Made by a program: the position numbers and the translations under genes. Below, piece by piece: positions 4,522-5,564 of a stretch of 5,564 bases of DNA. Source of the DNA: Candidatus Portnoyibacteriota bacterium (GTDB taxonomy: Bacteria; Patescibacteriota; Minisyncoccia; RBG-13-40-8-A; JAUWHN01); assembly GCA_030605865.1 (NCBI GenBank), contig JAUWHN010000038.1, forward strand, positions 1 to 5,564. The letters run 5' to 3'. The number at the start of each line of letters is the position of its first letter. Position 1 is the first letter of the stretch. Below the pieces are notes generated by a model. That model did no database searches. It was not told the DNA's origin and saw only the letters and a program-made list of their open reading frames with translations.

Positions 4522-4734
4522 CTATTTAACGTGAATAATCTGAACCGGACAAGCTGAGACAACGTCTTTATTACAACCAACATCATCTACCTCTAATTCA
4601 AAAATTCCATTGCCAACGTCTTTCGCTCCTTTTAAATCTGCTTTCCCATCTTCATTCATAACCCAAAAATCCGGACAAACTGCAACGCAGGTACCGCAAC
4701 CAATACATTTTTCCCGCTCTTGAGTTATTTTCAT
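4522..4734 (-). CDS. Ferredoxin with one [4Fe-4S] cluster
   Basis: A 70-residue soluble electron carrier. The N-terminal C10-IG-C13-GT-C16 and the C-terminal C62-P supply the four ligands of one [4Fe-4S] cluster. C20 and C54 are placed like the extra disulfide pair of single-cluster ferredoxins such as that of Thermotoga maritima (family knowledge; the bond here is inferred). There is no second CxxCxxC set, so it is not a two-cluster 2[4Fe-4S] type. The length and the acidic middle (NEDGKADLKGAKDV) are typical. Redox partners cannot be named from this window. The ATG lies nine bases after the ZIP stop and only eight bases after a TATAAT box, so the message is probably leaderless. It may be cotranscribed with mscS. 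Confidence 0.94.
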   Translation of the reverse strand: MKITQEREKCIGCGTCVAVCPDFWVMNEDGKADLKGAKDVGNGIFELEVDDVGCNKDVVSACPVQIIHVK

Positions 4735-4742
4735 ATGTTTTT

Positions 4743-4770
4743 ATTATACCATCCTTATTAACAACATCAA
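4743..4770 (-). promoter_or_regulatory. Promoter of the ferredoxin gene (leaderless start likely)
   Basis: A perfect TATAAT (4743-4748 read on the - strand) overlaps the ZIP stop codon, and TTGATG (4765-4770) lies 16 bases upstream of it. Only eight bases separate the -10 box from the ferredoxin ATG, so a normal start point falls on or within about two bases of the ATG. Confidence 0.6.
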
Positions 4771-5496
4771 CCCTATTCCTAACAGGAATACAGAAAAATG
4801 AATTAATGATTTCTTTAGGCTTTCTCTGTGTTTAATCTCCGGGATTAAATCCGAAGCAGCAATGTAAATAAAATTCCCAGCAGCAAAAGGCAAGAGAAAA
4901 ACAACTGATTTTCCTATTTCCTCTGCGAGCAAAAATCCAACAATCCCGCCAAGAATTACTGTAATAGCTGATAAAAAGTTTAAAAATAGGGCTTTGACTC
5001 GTTTAATTCCGCCGTAGACCAAAACTCCGTAATCGCCAATTTCTTGAGGGATTTCGTGGAGGGCTACTGCCAGAGCAGTAACTACTCCAACTGGAAAAGC
5101 AACAACAAAAGAAGCAGCAATAATCAAGCCATCAATAAAATTATGAACGCCATCGGAAATTAAGATTAGATAAGAAAAGGGTTTTATTTCGGGATGTTTA
5201 GTGGCATGATGATGATGCCATCTAATAAATTGCTCTAAAACAAAGAAGATACAAAAACCAAAAATTAAGTATAAGAAGATAAAGAAGACAGAGTTTTCAT
5301 CAGCTCCGACTTTAGCAATTGCTTCGGGAATTAAATGTAAAAAAGCTCCTCCCATCAAAGCTCCAGCCGCAAAAGCAGCTAGGATCAAAAGAATTCTGTC
5401 AAGCAGTTCTTCTTTTAGAAATAAAATTAAAGCTCCGATAAAAGAGATTAAACTAATTAAAAAAGTAGTTAATAATATATACGATAAAGGGGTCAT
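4744..5496 (-). CDS. ZIP-family divalent metal transporter
   Basis: Inner-membrane carrier for Zn2+, Fe2+ or Mn2+ import. At 250 residues with about eight predicted membrane segments, it matches bacterial ZIP proteins. TM4 carries the metal-site motif HNFIDG (118-123) and TM5 carries HEIPQEIGDY (147-156) with H147, E148, E152 and D155. FLHLIPEA (52-59) and AAGNFIYIAASDLIPE (205-220) are further ZIP signatures. A cytoplasmic loop between TM3 and TM4 holds WHHHH (93-97), a likely metal sensor or donor. The metal preference cannot be read from the sequence. The ATG at 5496 begins a hydrophobic segment; an AGAGGA lies about 16 bases upstream, too far for a standard Shine-Dalgarno. Its last bases contain the ferredoxin promoter. 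Confidence 0.94.
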   Translation of the reverse strand: MTPLSYILLTTFLISLISFIGALILFLKEELLDRILLILAAFAAGALMGGAFLHLIPEAIAKVGADENSVFFIFLYLIFGFCIFFVLEQFIRWHHHHATKHPEIKPFSYLILISDGVHNFIDGLIIAASFVVAFPVGVVTALAVALHEIPQEIGDYGVLVYGGIKRVKALFLNFLSAITVILGGIVGFLLAEEIGKSVVFLLPFAAGNFIYIAASDLIPEIKHRESLKKSLIHFSVFLLGIGLMLLIRMV

Positions 5497-5506
5497 AAAA
5501 TAGTTT

Positions 5507-5564
5507 TTAAATTCCTCTTACTTCACAAATATCAAAAAGTGGAGAAATTGCCTTTTTTATCCCA
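5507..5564 (-). CDS. C-terminal fragment of an upstream gene, cut by the window edge (tentative)
   Basis: One - strand frame stays open from the right edge to a TAA at 5507-5509 and encodes GIKKAISPLFDICEVRGI. Its amino-acid mix is protein-like and the other two frames stop early. The ten-base gap to the ZIP start fits the tight packing here. I do not recognise the family, and 18 codons could be open by chance. Confidence 0.35.
   Translation of the reverse strand, partial: GIKKAISPLFDICEVRGI

Overview
The window looks like a piece of an AT-rich, compact bacterial genome, most likely a Candidate Phyla Radiation (Patescibacteria, Parcubacteria-like) organism. This is an inference from the gene set and style: a small Hsp20 with a charged N-terminal extension, a stand-alone GIY-YIG protein, a degenerate small HAD protein, gaps of a few bases, and start codons without Shine-Dalgarno sequences. 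TGA is read as stop (murA), which argues against the recoded (TGA = Gly) CPR lineages. No marker here fixes the exact taxon.

Layout. At the left end, on the + strand, lies an Hsp20 chaperone gene (48-632). It ends at a hairpin with T tracts on both strands (652-683). Everything else reads leftwards on the - strand. In order of transcription from the right edge these are: a possible C-terminal fragment of an unknown protein (5507-5564), a ZIP metal transporter (4744-5496), a mono-cluster ferredoxin (4522-4734) with its own promoter and probably a leaderless message, a structured 78-base gap, an MscS-type channel (3595-4443) and its terminator hairpin (3540-3573). Next come a promoter, tRNA-Arg(CCT) and tRNA-Ala(GGC), then a short gap packed with small palindromes, a GIY-YIG nuclease (2955-3242), an atypical HAD protein (2553-2945), cutA (2116-2442), murA (810-2111) and tRNA-Ser(CGA) (716-807). 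The tRNA-Ser starts two bases after the murA stop.

How it fits together. The ZIP transporter and ferredoxin suggest metal import and iron-sulfur use. MscS protects against osmotic downshock, MurA makes the first committed peptidoglycan precursor, and Hsp20 handles proteotoxic stress. MurA carries Asp at the position of the usual catalytic Cys, which predicts intrinsic fosfomycin resistance.

Most interesting signals. (1) There is a family of small palindromes with unrelated arms but a shared GT-CTR-AC centre. Two of them stop exactly 5 bases before the start codons of cutA and the GIY-YIG gene. (2) A 22-base direct repeat (20/22 identical) has one copy covering the 3' end of tRNA-Ala and the other lying just upstream of cutA. 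It brackets the GIY-YIG and HAD genes, as an element inserted at a tRNA 3' end would. (3) A nested inverted-repeat block sits directly before mscS.
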